A stretch of DNA of 64,000 nt from an uncultured Prevotellaceae bacterium. GTDB taxonomy: Bacteria > Bacteroidota > Bacteroidia > Bacteroidales > Bacteroidaceae. This document shows positions 45,938-54,146 of the stretch, in pieces. The stretch spans positions 62,001-126,000 of the forward strand of contig OMWH01000009.1 in assembly GCA_900314755.1 (NCBI GenBank). Reading direction: 5' to 3'. The translations under genes were made by a program, and so were the position numbers. Each line of letters starts with the position of its first letter. Positions within the stretch are counted from its first letter, which is position 1. The notes under the pieces were generated by a model. It worked only from the letters and a program-made list of their open reading frames with translations, had not been told where the DNA came from and ran no database searches.

Positions 45938-46396
45938 ATGCCTCTCTGCCGTGAGCGGTGCTACTTGGAGGACAGGAACATCCGCCTGGCTACGGTGCTC
46001 TACTGCCTGGCGATGGTGCTCAACACCAGTTCGTCGCTCACCAACGCCATAGCCTCCATCGGTCTCTCGCTCGACACCTATCTGAACAACATGCTCGCCA
46101 ACTGGGCACCGCTGGGCTATCTCATCGGAGCCGTCACCATCATCGTGCTGCGCTCGAAGGGCGTCGGCTACAAGTGGGTGTTCGCCATCGGCTTTGACAT
46201 CCCTGACATAGAGAAGGATGGTCAGTGGATGACAGCCGCAGCCATCCATCAGGTCATCAAACGGTACGCTGGCTCGGCAATCAAAAACGGCAATATCCGC
46301 AGGTTCGGACGTTTCCTTGCCAACGTGGACGGACTACGGCAGCGCCGCACTCGTTTCGGAATGGAGTATTTTGTGAGTCAAAAACCATTAAAATAA
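45938..46396 (+). pseudogene. Chimeric frame: membrane-protein fragment joined to a truncated VapE C-terminus
   Basis: The first ~85 codons (to about 46190) encode a GC-rich piece with two hydrophobic segments (LATVLYCLAMVLNTSSSLTN, GYLIGAVTIIVLRSKGVGYK). I do not recognise it. From about 46190 the sequence matches the last 200 bp of the VapE gene at 40560-40764 with around 93% identity (MTAAAIHQVIKRYAGSAIKN, then GLRQRRTRFGMEYFVSQKPL). The join is at a shared GCTTTGA. It is a remnant of a second VapE unit inserted into, or recombined with, another gene. No intact function is expected. Confidence 0.75.
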
Positions 46397-46412
46397 CTCC
46401 AAAACAGCAAAG

Positions 46413-46512
46413 AAACATCACAAACATCACCACTAACATCACCAAGCTCAGCCCTCTGCCCATCGGTATCCCCCCGAGTTTGGTGATGTTGTGATATTAA
46501 AAATAAAAATTT
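46413..46512. repeat. Extra copy of the VapE unit's right terminal repeat
   Basis: Direct copy of 40782-40882, with the same order after the VapE stop. Differences cluster in the segment that reads GGTATCCCCCC here. Confidence 0.85.
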
Positions 46513-46560
46513 ACGTGGTATCTTTATCTGGGATTGAAAGAACAAAAAAAGTTCTGATTA

Positions 46561-46593
46561 TTTGCGTATTTCACTAAAAAGTTAGTATTTTTG
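46561..46593 (+). promoter_or_regulatory. Promoter of the Cys/Lys-rich peptide gene
   Basis: TTTG at 46561-46564, a 21-nt spacer and TATTTTTG at 46586-46593; 32 bp before the start. Confidence 0.75.
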
Positions 46594-46625
46594 CAGTTGG
46601 AATATTCACTTAAACAAAATTAGAT

Positions 46626-46964
46626 ATGAAGAAAGTTATTGTAAGTGCCATGATGATCATGGCTTTCCTGTGCTCCACTACAACGGTGAACGCACAGTCG
46701 GACAACAAACCCAAGGCTAAGAAGGAATGCTGCGACAAGAAAGCAGAGAAGAAAGACTGCTGCAAGAAGGAGGCTGAGAAGAAGGCTGACTGCTGCAAGA
46801 TGAAAGCTGAGAAGAAGGCTGACTGCTGTGACAAGAAGGCAGAGAAGAAAGCCGGTTGCGGTGCTGACTGCAAGAAATGCACCGAGTGCAAGGCTACTTG
46901 CGCTGACACCAACTGCAAGGACTGCAAGCACAAGGGACAGTGCAAGAAGAACTGCAAGAAATGA
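46626..46964 (+). CDS. Secreted Cys/Lys-rich repeat protein, 112 aa
   Basis: The signal peptide MKKVIVSAMMIMAFLCSTTT-VNA targets it to the periplasm or outside. The mature part repeats CC-x2-KAEKK units (CCDKKAEKKD, CCKKEAEKKAD, CCKMKAEKKAD, CCDKKAEKKAG), then a CGADC-KKCTEC-KATC-ADTNCKDCKH region. Around 21 cysteines and a strongly basic composition suggest metal binding or extensive disulphide cross-linking. I do not recognise the family. It has its own strong promoter directly after the VapE remnant and is probably monocistronic. Its repeats could vary in number. Confidence 0.75.
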   Translation: MKKVIVSAMMIMAFLCSTTTVNAQSDNKPKAKKECCDKKAEKKDCCKKEAEKKADCCKMKAEKKADCCDKKAEKKAGCGADCKKCTECKATCADTNCKDCKHKGQCKKNCKK

Positions 46965-47064
46965 TTCTCTGTCTTTTTTAACCTTTATGTTACGTTTTTG
47001 ACATCCGTCGGTCTCGGTTTATTACTGAAAAGTGGTTAGATATAACGAGACAACACTTAATAAA

Positions 47065-47111
47065 TTTTAAATTTCACAAGTTGGTGAATCACAAACTTGT
47101 GAAATTTAAAA
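47065..47111. promoter_or_regulatory. Perfect 18-bp inverted repeat in the ATPase promoter
   Basis: TTTTAAATTTCACAAGTT (47065-47082) and AACTTGTGAAATTTAAAA (47094-47111), 11-bp spacer. The right arm ends 8 bp before the -7 element TATCTTTG (47120-47127), so a dimeric regulator bound here would cover the -33 region. Confidence 0.75.
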
Positions 47112-47146
47112 CAATTGCTTATCTTTGCATTGTAAATCAATGAGAT

Positions 47147-48277
47147 ATGGATAAAAGTTTTGTGTATGGAGTGGCTGTTACGGACTATAATTTCACTGGT
47201 CGCAAAGAAGAGACCCGCCGTCTGAGTACTAATTTCTTAGGCGGTATCAACTCCATCTTGATATCGCCACGCCGATATGGTAAAACGTCGCTCGTAGATC
47301 ATGTTTGCCGAAACCTGGCAGACAAGGATATTATCATCGTAAGGCTTGACATCTTCGGCTGTAAGACGGAGTACGACTTCTATAATGCCCTGGCTGTCGC
47401 GGTTTTGAAGCAAACAGCTTCAAAGGTACAACTATGGATGGAGGAGGCACGTGACTTTCTGGTTCGCCTGACTCCCAAAATAGGGATACCCATTGATCCT
47501 GTATCTGAAATAAGCGTCTCTCTTGGAATAACTCCTGAAACACATTCTCCTGAGGAGGTGCTTAACATGGTTGAAGTCATTGCTAAGCGTAAAAACAGCC
47601 GTATTGTCGTCTGTATAGACGAGTTTCAGCAGGTGGGAGAGTTTGAAAACACACGACAGGTGCAGGCCAGACTGCGTTCCGTTTGGCAGCACCACCACAA
47701 CACCTCCTATTGTCTTTATGGCAGCAAACGGCACATGATGAGTGGCATATTCCTCAATCGCAGCATGCCCTTCTACCAGTTTGGCGATCTTTTGTGGCTT
47801 CAGAAAATACCTACCACTGATTGGATGGATTATGTCATCAGCCATTTTGAAGCAGCAGGAAAGCACGTCTCTCCACAAATGGTTGAACACATCTGCGAAG
47901 CCGTCGACAACTATCCGTCCTACGTCCAGCATCTGTCATCTATACTCCTTAGCCATCTTCCCCAAGGCGGAAGCGTCACAGACGAAACGATGGCCATAGC
48001 CCTTTCCGAACTGATGAGTACCAACGAAGCACTGTATATGCAGCAAGTAGAACCTCTCTCAGCTTACCAGATGAATCTGCTGAAGGCTATCGTATCGGGC
48101 ATTCATTCCGGATTTAATGAGAAGCGTGTACGTTCCATGTTCAATTTGGGCAGTCCGTCCAATATAGTGCGCTTGCGCGATGCGCTCATCGAGCGCGATA
48201 TTATCTACTCTGAGATGCGGCAGTTATACCTTACAGACCCCGTTTTCGGGCTCTGGTTTAAGAAGAGATTTTTATAG
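47147..48277 (+). CDS. Archaeal-type AAA ATPase (ATPase_2/STAND-like), 376 aa
   Basis: Cytosolic P-loop ATPase. N-terminal GRKEETRRL box, Walker A SPRRYGKTSLVDHV, Walker B RIVVCIDEFQQV, and a C-terminal winged-helix (~280-376; SAYQMNLLKAIVSGIHSGFN, then LGSPSNIVRLRDALIERDII). The family is multi-copy in Bacteroidota. Its members have no assigned biochemical role; many carry a C-terminal nuclease in other lineages, which this one lacks. The palindromic operator before it implies tight control, possibly by itself. Flanked by unrelated genes. Confidence 0.82.
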   Translation: MDKSFVYGVAVTDYNFTGRKEETRRLSTNFLGGINSILISPRRYGKTSLVDHVCRNLADKDIIIVRLDIFGCKTEYDFYNALAVAVLKQTASKVQLWMEEARDFLVRLTPKIGIPIDPVSEISVSLGITPETHSPEEVLNMVEVIAKRKNSRIVVCIDEFQQVGEFENTRQVQARLRSVWQHHHNTSYCLYGSKRHMMSGIFLNRSMPFYQFGDLLWLQKIPTTDWMDYVISHFEAAGKHVSPQMVEHICEAVDNYPSYVQHLSSILLSHLPQGGSVTDETMAIALSELMSTNEALYMQQVEPLSAYQMNLLKAIVSGIHSGFNEKRVRSMFNLGSPSNIVRLRDALIERDIIYSEMRQLYLTDPVFGLWFKKRFL

Positions 48278-48345
48278 TGCTATTATATCTTTGCTTGATG
48301 TTTTCGGATGCAAAGGTACAAAACAATTTGGATTTTTCTACAATT

Positions 48346-48383
48346 CTGCCTTGATTTTCGCATAGTAACGAAAATCAAGGCAG
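48346..48383 (-). terminator. Hairpin between the ATPase and LRR genes
   Basis: A perfect 15-bp stem CTGCCTTGATTTTCG / CGAAAATCAAGGCAG with an 8-nt loop. It likely ends the convergent transcripts, though the T-run is weak. An orphan leftward promoter element (minus TACCTTTG, 48311-48318) lies nearby. Confidence 0.7.
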
Positions 48384-48401
48384 TCGTCTTTTGGTAAATC
48401 T

Positions 48402-49802
48402 CTATTTCACAACTACTTTCCGCCCATTGACAATATAGATGCCCTGTTTAGCATTCTGCACCTGCCTACCCTGCAGGTCATAATAAGTGTTTTCGCCTTC
48501 AGAGAGAGTCGGGATAAGAATTCCAGTATCGATTTTAGCATCCTCAACTATATTTGTAAATTTTTTCCAGTTATAATGTGCTTTATATGCTTCGCCACAA
48601 CCTGGCAGCACGTGAAGCGTTGCATCGTAAGTACTAAAAGTGCTTGACATTATAGAAGGAGGTGTCGTAGCGAGAACCGTTACATCTTTAAGTTTATAAC
48701 AATAACGAAAGGTGTAATCTAATTCTGTAAGGGAACTCGGAATTGTTACTTGAATCAGTTTGCTACAGGATTCGAAAGAACTATTACAACTCGTCACGGA
48801 ATTAGGAAGAGTCAAGGAAGTAAGACCAGAACTTTCGAATGCAAATGATTCAATCTTGGTGACAGAATTGGGAATGTTGATCGTCTCAAGTCCATAACAT
48901 TTGTAAAAAGCCTGATATCCAATCTCGGTGACAGATGTGGGAATAGTAACAGACTGGAGATTTGTACATTCCTCAAATGTGTTTTTTGGTATGGTTGTCA
49001 AGGAACTGCCCCACACCACAGATGTGAGTTCATTGCAACCTTTGAAAACCTCTGTACCGATGGTGGTCACAGAAGCAGGAATATTTACAGATTGGAGTTT
49101 ATTACATACTTGGAAAGCATAGTCTCCGATGGTTTTCACAGATGTCCCCAAATCTATAGAAGTTAAATGGTAACAGCCTCTAAAAGCCGAATTGCCAATG
49201 GACGTTATCGTATTGGGGATAGTTAAAGATTCGAAATCGCAGCCATAGAAAGTATAATCCTCAATAGTTGTAACCGAAGGCGGAAAGGAAAAAGCGGTGA
49301 TGGCTGTATTCCTAAAAGCACTTTTCTCAATAGTGGTCACAGTATTAGGCAGATTTATTGACCTAAGAGAACGGCAATTATGAAATGCACCCTCTTTAAT
49401 AATTTTCAAGTTTGACCCGATACTCACCGATGTAAGAATCTCGGAATCGTAAAAAGTACCTTTCTCAATTACTTTAACGGCATCCGGTATATTGACTGAG
49501 GTGAGTTTTTTGCAGCCAGAGAAAGCATATTGACCAATACTGGTTATCGTACTGGGGAGTTGTACGGCAGCGACATAGTTATGCTGATAGAAAGCATTGG
49601 CAGCAACACTCGTCACCGTATAGGTTACACCTTCATACGTAATCGTACTTGGGATTTTTGCACTGCCAGCCCAATAGTCACATCCTGAAACCGCTGCGGT
49701 TTTAGCATTATCATCAAGGATGTAATAGATGTCGTTGACATCAACAGCACTTGCCAATACAGGCATGAATGCAAGTAAAGTGAGTAAAATTGATTTTTTC
49801 AT
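48402..49802 (-). CDS. Secreted BspA-type leucine-rich-repeat protein
   Basis: A 466-residue surface protein with signal peptide MKKSILLTLLAFMPVLASA. About fourteen LRR_5 (Treponema pallidum/BspA type) repeats of ~23 residues fill residues ~55-390 (ITSIGQYAFSGCKKLTSVNI, VTEIGYQAFYKCYGLETINI). The C-terminus YYDLQGRQV...KQGIYIVNGRKVV matches the tail of the C10 protease, probably a secretion/sorting tail. BspA proteins bind fibronectin and promote adhesion; function here is inferred from the fold only. No clear TAnnTTTG promoter is visible. The region upstream contains a candidate RNA gene on the same strand. Confidence 0.88.
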   Translation of the reverse strand: MKKSILLTLLAFMPVLASAVDVNDIYYILDDNAKTAAVSGCDYWAGSAKIPSTITYEGVTYTVTSVAANAFYQHNYVAAVQLPSTITSIGQYAFSGCKKLTSVNIPDAVKVIEKGTFYDSEILTSVSIGSNLKIIKEGAFHNCRSLRSINLPNTVTTIEKSAFRNTAITAFSFPPSVTTIEDYTFYGCDFESLTIPNTITSIGNSAFRGCYHLTSIDLGTSVKTIGDYAFQVCNKLQSVNIPASVTTIGTEVFKGCNELTSVVWGSSLTTIPKNTFEECTNLQSVTIPTSVTEIGYQAFYKCYGLETINIPNSVTKIESFAFESSGLTSLTLPNSVTSCNSSFESCSKLIQVTIPSSLTELDYTFRYCYKLKDVTVLATTPPSIMSSTFSTYDATLHVLPGCGEAYKAHYNWKKFTNIVEDAKIDTGILIPTLSEGENTYYDLQGRQVQNAKQGIYIVNGRKVVVK

Positions 49803-49894
49803 AAGTCATAGTTTTTTGAGATTCAAACATTGTCCTTGAGTCCCTTCCCAGACTTAATTGTCAGAAAAACTGCACAGGCGGATGCCTATACATA

Positions 49895-50232
49895 AAAAGC
49901 GTGGAACCCTACTGTTGCCCGTTCCACGTTCTGAGGCCTTAGGACTTGCCCGTCATGTCGAAACGAGCAACGAGACCCCACGCCGATATGTTCGTTCACA
50001 CCCCATAAATGCTAAAGTAAAACCACGCATTAAGAGGATATGTTTAAAACATACCCATGAGCATCATCGTTGCATGGCTTCTTGACATGACTGAAGTGTC
50101 CTAAGTTTCAGAACGTCAGATACCAAGCGTCAATAACGCTTTTTCCCAAATGTTTACCCACAACCTACCGCTCTCCTTACGGAAAGTTTCGGCGTGAAGT
50201 TAATTTTAAAACGTTGCCCTCTGGCATCTTTT
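49895..50232 (-). ncRNA. Candidate structured RNA, ~340 nt
   Basis: A strong minus promoter (TTTG, 19 nt, TATATTTG; -7 element at 50239-50246) starts a transcript with no gene. It ends at a hairpin CGTGGAAC / GTTCCACG (49900-49928) followed by TTTTT on the minus strand. Internal hairpins include AAGCGT-TATTG-ACGCTT. No good frame exists. It lacks the signature motifs of RNase P RNA, tmRNA and SRP RNA as far as I can judge. A 6S-like (Bacteroidales-1) RNA is one possibility, not verified. It could instead be a long leader for the LRR gene, if the terminator leaks. Confidence 0.5.
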
Positions 50233-50238
50233 CACTTG

Positions 50239-50246
50239 CAAATATA
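50239..50246 (-). promoter_or_regulatory. Promoter -7 element of the candidate RNA
   Basis: Minus-strand TATATTTG with TTTG 19 nt upstream of it. Confidence 0.7.
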
Positions 50247-50320
50247 GTCATTTTTCTTAAAACAGCAAAGGAAAATAAAGAAATATAGACGTTTTATTTT
50301 GCTTTCCATTCGTTTTTTAG

Positions 50321-50328
50321 TACCTTTG
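50321..50328 (+). promoter_or_regulatory. coaW promoter -7 element
   Basis: TACCTTTG, 20 bp before the coaW start. Confidence 0.65.
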
Positions 50329-50348
50329 CACCATCTATTTAAATCATC

Positions 50349-51167
50349 ATGGGAATCATCATTGGAATTGACGTGGGCATCTCCACGACGAAGATAGTAG
50401 GACTACGTGAAGGACGTGTTGTCTCACCTATCCGTATCACCGCCGCCGACCAGGTAACCTCCCTTTATGGAGCTTTCGGCAAGTATCTGCATGACAACAA
50501 GGTAGCACTGAGCGATGTAGAACAGGTGATGCTCACGGGAGTCGGTGCAGCCTATATCAATGAACCCGTATACGGAATCCCCACCCAGACCATCGACGAG
50601 TTTATCGCCGATGGCTTGGGTGCCCGTTTTGAGTCAGGACTGACCAAAGCCATTGTGGTGTCGATGGGAACTGGTACCAGTTTCGTACAATGTGATGGTG
50701 ATGACATCCGTCATATCGGAGGTATCGGCATTGGCGGCGGTACGCTGCAAGGACTTGCCCGTGTGATGCTGAACACCCGTGACCACAAAGAGATCCAGGC
50801 ACTTGCCATGAAAGGTGATATCCACAACATCAACCTGTTGATTGGAGATATCTCCACCCATCCACTACCCGGACTGCCTATGGATGCCACCGCCTCCTTA
50901 TTTAGTAAGGCGCAGTATAATGCCAGTCAGGAGGACATCGCATTAGGTATCATCGTCATGGTATTGCAGACGATTGGTTCCGCCGCTATCCTCTCTTCCT
51001 TGAACTCAGGTATTAAAGACTTTGTGCTGATAGGTAATCTGACACTTATTCCCCAATGTAAGGATATATACCCCATGTTGGAAAAACTCTATAGCGTGCA
51101 TTTCCATATCCCCAAGTATGCGGAGTTCTGTACCGCTATCGGGGCAGCATTGAGCTATAAGAAATAA
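50349..51167 (+). CDS. coaW: Type II pantothenate kinase
   Basis: Phosphorylates pantothenate, the first step of CoA synthesis. A sugar-kinase/actin-fold protein of 272 residues. It has the phosphate loop GIDVGISTTKIVGL, the second phosphate motif IVVSMGTGTSFVQ, and HIGGIGIGGGTLQGLARVM (adenosine/pantothenate region). It resembles the staphylococcal type II enzyme, which is not feedback-inhibited by CoA. Start at 50349 follows its own promoter. Convergent with the mgtC-like gene (2-bp gap). Confidence 0.92.
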   Translation: MGIIIGIDVGISTTKIVGLREGRVVSPIRITAADQVTSLYGAFGKYLHDNKVALSDVEQVMLTGVGAAYINEPVYGIPTQTIDEFIADGLGARFESGLTKAIVVSMGTGTSFVQCDGDDIRHIGGIGIGGGTLQGLARVMLNTRDHKEIQALAMKGDIHNINLLIGDISTHPLPGLPMDATASLFSKAQYNASQEDIALGIIVMVLQTIGSAAILSSLNSGIKDFVLIGNLTLIPQCKDIYPMLEKLYSVHFHIPKYAEFCTAIGAALSYKK

Positions 51168-51169
51168 GA

Positions 51170-51619
51170 CTATTTCCTGTGTTTGTCAAACTTATGGAGG
51201 AAGTAGTTGAAAGCCTCCAGACCAATGAGCACCATCAGCGTACTGCCGATGGCGAGGATATACATTCCCCCTCCACAGGCAAGACCGATGGCTGCTGTCA
51301 CCCACAGACCCGCTGCCGTAGTCAGTCCACTGACCATATTCTCCGTCTTACGGAAGATGATGGTACCGGCACCGATGAAACCGATACCGCTGACCACCTG
51401 GGCAGCGACACGTGACACATCCCAGCGCTGCAGCTCATTGTCCATGGCATCACTGAAACCGTATGCCGACACGATCATAAACAAGGCGGAGCCCAACGCC
51501 ACCAGGAAATGGGTGCGGAAGCCCGCCTCCTTTGACCTATACTCGCGCTCCAGTCCGATGATTCCTCCTAAGACCGCAGCACAGAAAAGACGCAATAAGA
51601 ATTCTAATTCAGGTGTCAT
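51170..51619 (-). CDS. MgtC/SapB-family membrane protein, 149 aa
   Basis: A short MgtC-type inner-membrane protein with four TM helices. Motifs are LGGIIGLEREYRSKEAGFRTH (conserved), FLVALGSALFMIVSAYGF, VVSGIGFIGAGTIIFRK and GLTTAAGLWVTAAIGLACG. The C-terminal cytosolic domain of long MgtC is absent, as is usual for the SapB-type short form. The promoter TATCTTTG (minus) at 51647-51654 serves it. Related proteins affect magnesium homeostasis or ATP synthase in other bacteria; here the role is unknown. Confidence 0.88.
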   Translation of the reverse strand: MTPELEFLLRLFCAAVLGGIIGLEREYRSKEAGFRTHFLVALGSALFMIVSAYGFSDAMDNELQRWDVSRVAAQVVSGIGFIGAGTIIFRKTENMVSGLTTAAGLWVTAAIGLACGGGMYILAIGSTLMVLIGLEAFNYFLHKFDKHRK

Positions 51620-51676
51620 TTATTACTTTCATTTGATTTTCTGAGGCAAAGATACACATATTTACCAAAAAATGAT

Positions 51677-51684
51677 TATTTTTG
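51677..51684 (+). promoter_or_regulatory. Promoter -7 element of the tatAC operon
   Basis: TATTTTTG, 30 bp before tatA, directly divergent from the mgtC-like promoter. Confidence 0.65.
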
Positions 51685-51713
51685 CAGCATAAATAATAAC
51701 TAAAGGCAAAAAT

Positions 51714-51887
51714 ATGTTTGGATTAGGTATGACCGAGATTCTCGTAATCGCCTTCATCGTCCTGTTACTGTTCGGTGGTAAGAAGATTCCCGAACTGATG
51801 AAAGGACTGGGCAAGGGCGTGAAGGGTTTCAAGGACGGAATGAAGGAAATCGACGTTGACGACAAAGAAGAGACGAAGAAGGAATGA
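51714..51887 (+). CDS. tatA: Twin-arginine translocase subunit TatA
   Basis: A 57-residue single-span protein that forms the protein-conducting pore. The TM helix is [20 protein letters not shown], followed by the conserved FGGKKIPEL(M)[13 protein letters not shown] amphipathic helix, and ends in an acidic tail [14 protein letters not shown]. It is short but normal for TatA. The stop overlaps the tatC start (ATGA). Missed by a length filter of 60 residues. Confidence 0.95.
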   Translation: MFGLGMTEILVIAFIVLLLFGGKKIPELMKGLGKGVKGFKDGMKEIDVDDKEETKKE

Positions 51888-52633
51888 GTGAGCCACTGAC
51901 CTTCTGGGACCATCTGGACGAGCTGCGCTCCTCACTGCTTCGGATGCTGGGCGTCACCGTCCTTTTCGGTATTATCGCCTTTGTCCTGAAAGACGAGTTG
52001 TTTGCCATCGTACTGGCTCCCCGTTCGAGTGACTTCCTCACTTATCGCCTGCTGGGCGTTGAGGACTTCCAGCTCCACCTGATGAACACCGGACTGACCG
52101 AACAGTTCATGATTCACATGCGGACCGCCATGTATGCCGGACTGCTGGTCGCCTCACCTTATATATTATATGAGCTCTTTCGCTTTGTGTCACCAGGACT
52201 CTATCAGAACGAGCGGCGGTATGCCGTATGGATCGTGGGAGCCGCCTACCTGATGTTCCTCATCGGAACACTGGTCAACTACTTGGTGGTATTCCCCTTC
52301 ACCGTCCGTTTCCTCGGTACCTATCAGGTGTCCCCTGATGTCGCCAATATGCTGACGCTGCAGTCGTATGTCGACACCCTATTGGGTATGAGTCTGGTCA
52401 TGGGTGTTGTCTTCGAACTGCCTGTCGTCTGCGGACTGATGGGGAAGATGGGACTCATCAACGGTCATCTGATGGCACAATACCGTCGCCACGCCTTGGT
52501 AGCGATACTGATCGTGGCGGCAATCATCACTCCTACGACCGATGCCTTCACACTGTTTGTCGTGGCACTGCCTATCTACCTACTCTATGAGTTGAGCATC
52601 CTTATTGTAAAAATAATAACTAAACAACACTAA
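51884..52633 (+). CDS. tatC: Twin-arginine translocase subunit TatC
   Basis: The receptor for twin-arginine signal peptides, six TM helices, 249 residues. The N-terminal motif [15 protein letters not shown] is the signal-binding region, with the conserved Glu in the LDELR segment. Conserved parts include [20 protein letters not shown] and [23 protein letters not shown] one-codon overlap with tatA and an 7-bp gap to the Fe-S protein gene indicate one operon. Confidence 0.96.
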   Translation: MSEPLTFWDHLDELRSSLLRMLGVTVLFGIIAFVLKDELFAIVLAPRSSDFLTYRLLGVEDFQLHLMNTGLTEQFMIHMRTAMYAGLLVASPYILYELFRFVSPGLYQNERRYAVWIVGAAYLMFLIGTLVNYLVVFPFTVRFLGTYQVSPDVANMLTLQSYVDTLLGMSLVMGVVFELPVVCGLMGKMGLINGHLMAQYRRHALVAILIVAAIITPTTDAFTLFVVALPIYLLYELSILIVKIITKQH

Positions 52634-52640
52634 ATACTTT

Positions 52641-54128
52641 ATGTTAAGAAAAATCCGTATTGTGTTAGCAACGGTGATGTTAATAGGCATCACATGGCTG
52701 TTTGTTGACTTTACTGGAACGGCACACCAGTGGTTCTCGTGGATGCCGAAGCTGCAACTGCTGGAGGCAATCCTTGCGCTGAACGTGGTGGCATTAGTCT
52801 TCCTGATTGCGATGACGCTTGTCTTCGGACGTATCTATTGCAGTATTATCTGTCCATTGGGTATCCTGCAGGATATCATCGGATGGGTGGGAAAGAAAGT
52901 AAAGAAGAACCGCTATACCTTCTCGAAGGCGGTGTCATGGTTACGCTATACTATGTTAGGTGTGATGGTCGTAGCCCTTGTGGCAGGCATCGGCAGTATC
53001 GTACAACTGCTCGCTCCCTACTCTGCCTTCGGACGTATCGCCACCACCCTCCTGCAGCCATTATACAAGATGGGGAATAATGTGCTTGCCGCTATCTCTG
53101 AGCATTATGACAACTATGCCTTTTACCATACGGAGACGGGTGTTCCTAACATCACCATTGTCCTTGCGATTGCCTGTGTGACATTAGTCGTACTGGCTGT
53201 TCTTGCCTATCGCAATGGTCGAACATACTGCAATACCATCTGTCCCGTGGGTACCGTCCTTTCATTCCTGAGTCGCTTCTCATGGATGAAGATACAGTTC
53301 GATGCCGACAAGTGTAAGAACTGTTCTCTCTGTACTAAGAACTGTAAAGCTGCATGTATTGATTTCAAGAGTCATCAGGTTGATTACAGCCGCTGCGTCG
53401 TCTGCGGCGACTGCATCGAGAGCTGTAAGTTCGGGGCGTTGCAGTATTCTAGTTCTACTAGGAATACTAGTTCTACTAGGAATACTAGTAATACTAGTGT
53501 CGATCCCAGCAAGCGCAGTTTCTTATTGGCATCAGCGATGATGACGACAGCTGCCCTTGCCCAAGAGGCAAAGATGACGGATGGCGGATTGGCGGATATC
53601 GAAGACAAGGTGGCTCCTGAGCGCCAGACACCTCTGACACCACCAGGATCCCTCTCCGCTGCCAATATGGCGAAGAAATGTACCGGATGCCAACTCTGTG
53701 TATCGGAATGTCCCAATCAGGTGTTGCGTCCTGGTACCAACTGGATGAGCATCATGCAGCCTACCATGTCGTATGAGCTGGGCTACTGCCGTCCGGAGTG
53801 TACCCGCTGCTCGGAGGTTTGTCCAGCCGGTGCCATCAAACCCATCCAGAAAGAAGAGAAGTCATCCATCCAGATTGGTCATGCCGTATGGGTGAAGAAG
53901 AATTGTATTCCACTGACCGATGGCGTGTCCTGTGGCAACTGTGCCCGTCACTGTCCTGTTGGTGCCATTGAGATGGTGCCCTCCGACCCTGATGACGAGG
54001 AGTCACTGAAGATTCCTGTAGTCAACGAAAGTCGTTGTATTGGTTGCGGAGCATGTGAGAACCTATGCCCGGCACGCCCCTTCTCCGCTATCTATGTGGA
54101 AGGACATGAAGTACATAAGGAAATATAA
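52641..54128 (+). CDS. NapH-type membrane protein fused to multiple 4Fe-4S domains
   Basis: A 495-residue inner-membrane iron-sulfur protein. The N-terminal half has four TM helices and two CxxxCP motifs (YCSIICPLGILQD, YCNTICPVGTVLS), as in NapH/CcoG-type proteins. Ferredoxin-like clusters follow: CKNCSLCTKNCKAAC, CVVCGDCIESC, CTGCQLCVSECP, CTRCSEVCP, CGNCARHCP and CIGCGACENLCP. Mid-protein, DPSKRSFLLASAMMTTAALA looks like an internal Tat-type signal or a membrane segment. A tandem repeat SSSTRNTSSTRNTSNTS precedes it. It probably passes electrons to a periplasmic partner, perhaps the Tat-exported reductase next door. Confidence 0.82.
   Translation: MLRKIRIVLATVMLIGITWLFVDFTGTAHQWFSWMPKLQLLEAILALNVVALVFLIAMTLVFGRIYCSIICPLGILQDIIGWVGKKVKKNRYTFSKAVSWLRYTMLGVMVVALVAGIGSIVQLLAPYSAFGRIATTLLQPLYKMGNNVLAAISEHYDNYAFYHTETGVPNITIVLAIACVTLVVLAVLAYRNGRTYCNTICPVGTVLSFLSRFSWMKIQFDADKCKNCSLCTKNCKAACIDFKSHQVDYSRCVVCGDCIESCKFGALQYSSSTRNTSSTRNTSNTSVDPSKRSFLLASAMMTTAALAQEAKMTDGGLADIEDKVAPERQTPLTPPGSLSAANMAKKCTGCQLCVSECPNQVLRPGTNWMSIMQPTMSYELGYCRPECTRCSEVCPAGAIKPIQKEEKSSIQIGHAVWVKKNCIPLTDGVSCGNCARHCPVGAIEMVPSDPDDEESLKIPVVNESRCIGCGACENLCPARPFSAIYVEGHEVHKEI
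53451..53498 (+). repeat. In-frame tandem repeat in the Fe-S protein gene
   Basis: Two copies of an 18-bp unit AGTTCTACTAGGAATACT plus a 9-bp partial copy (AGTAATACT), read as S-S-T-R-N-T. The unit length is a multiple of three. Confidence 0.85.
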
Positions 54129-54146
54129 TCGAAAAAAGAAAGAGAA

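Noticed and set aside
45730-46190. A DGR template repeat or accessory protein gene downstream of the candidate variable region
   Set aside because: I compared the region by eye and found no copy of the variable segment and no Avd-like helical protein; the region encodes only a membrane-protein fragment.
49860-50232. A riboswitch leader for coaW
   Set aside because: The coaW promoter lies downstream of this region and the structured segment is transcribed on the opposite strand.
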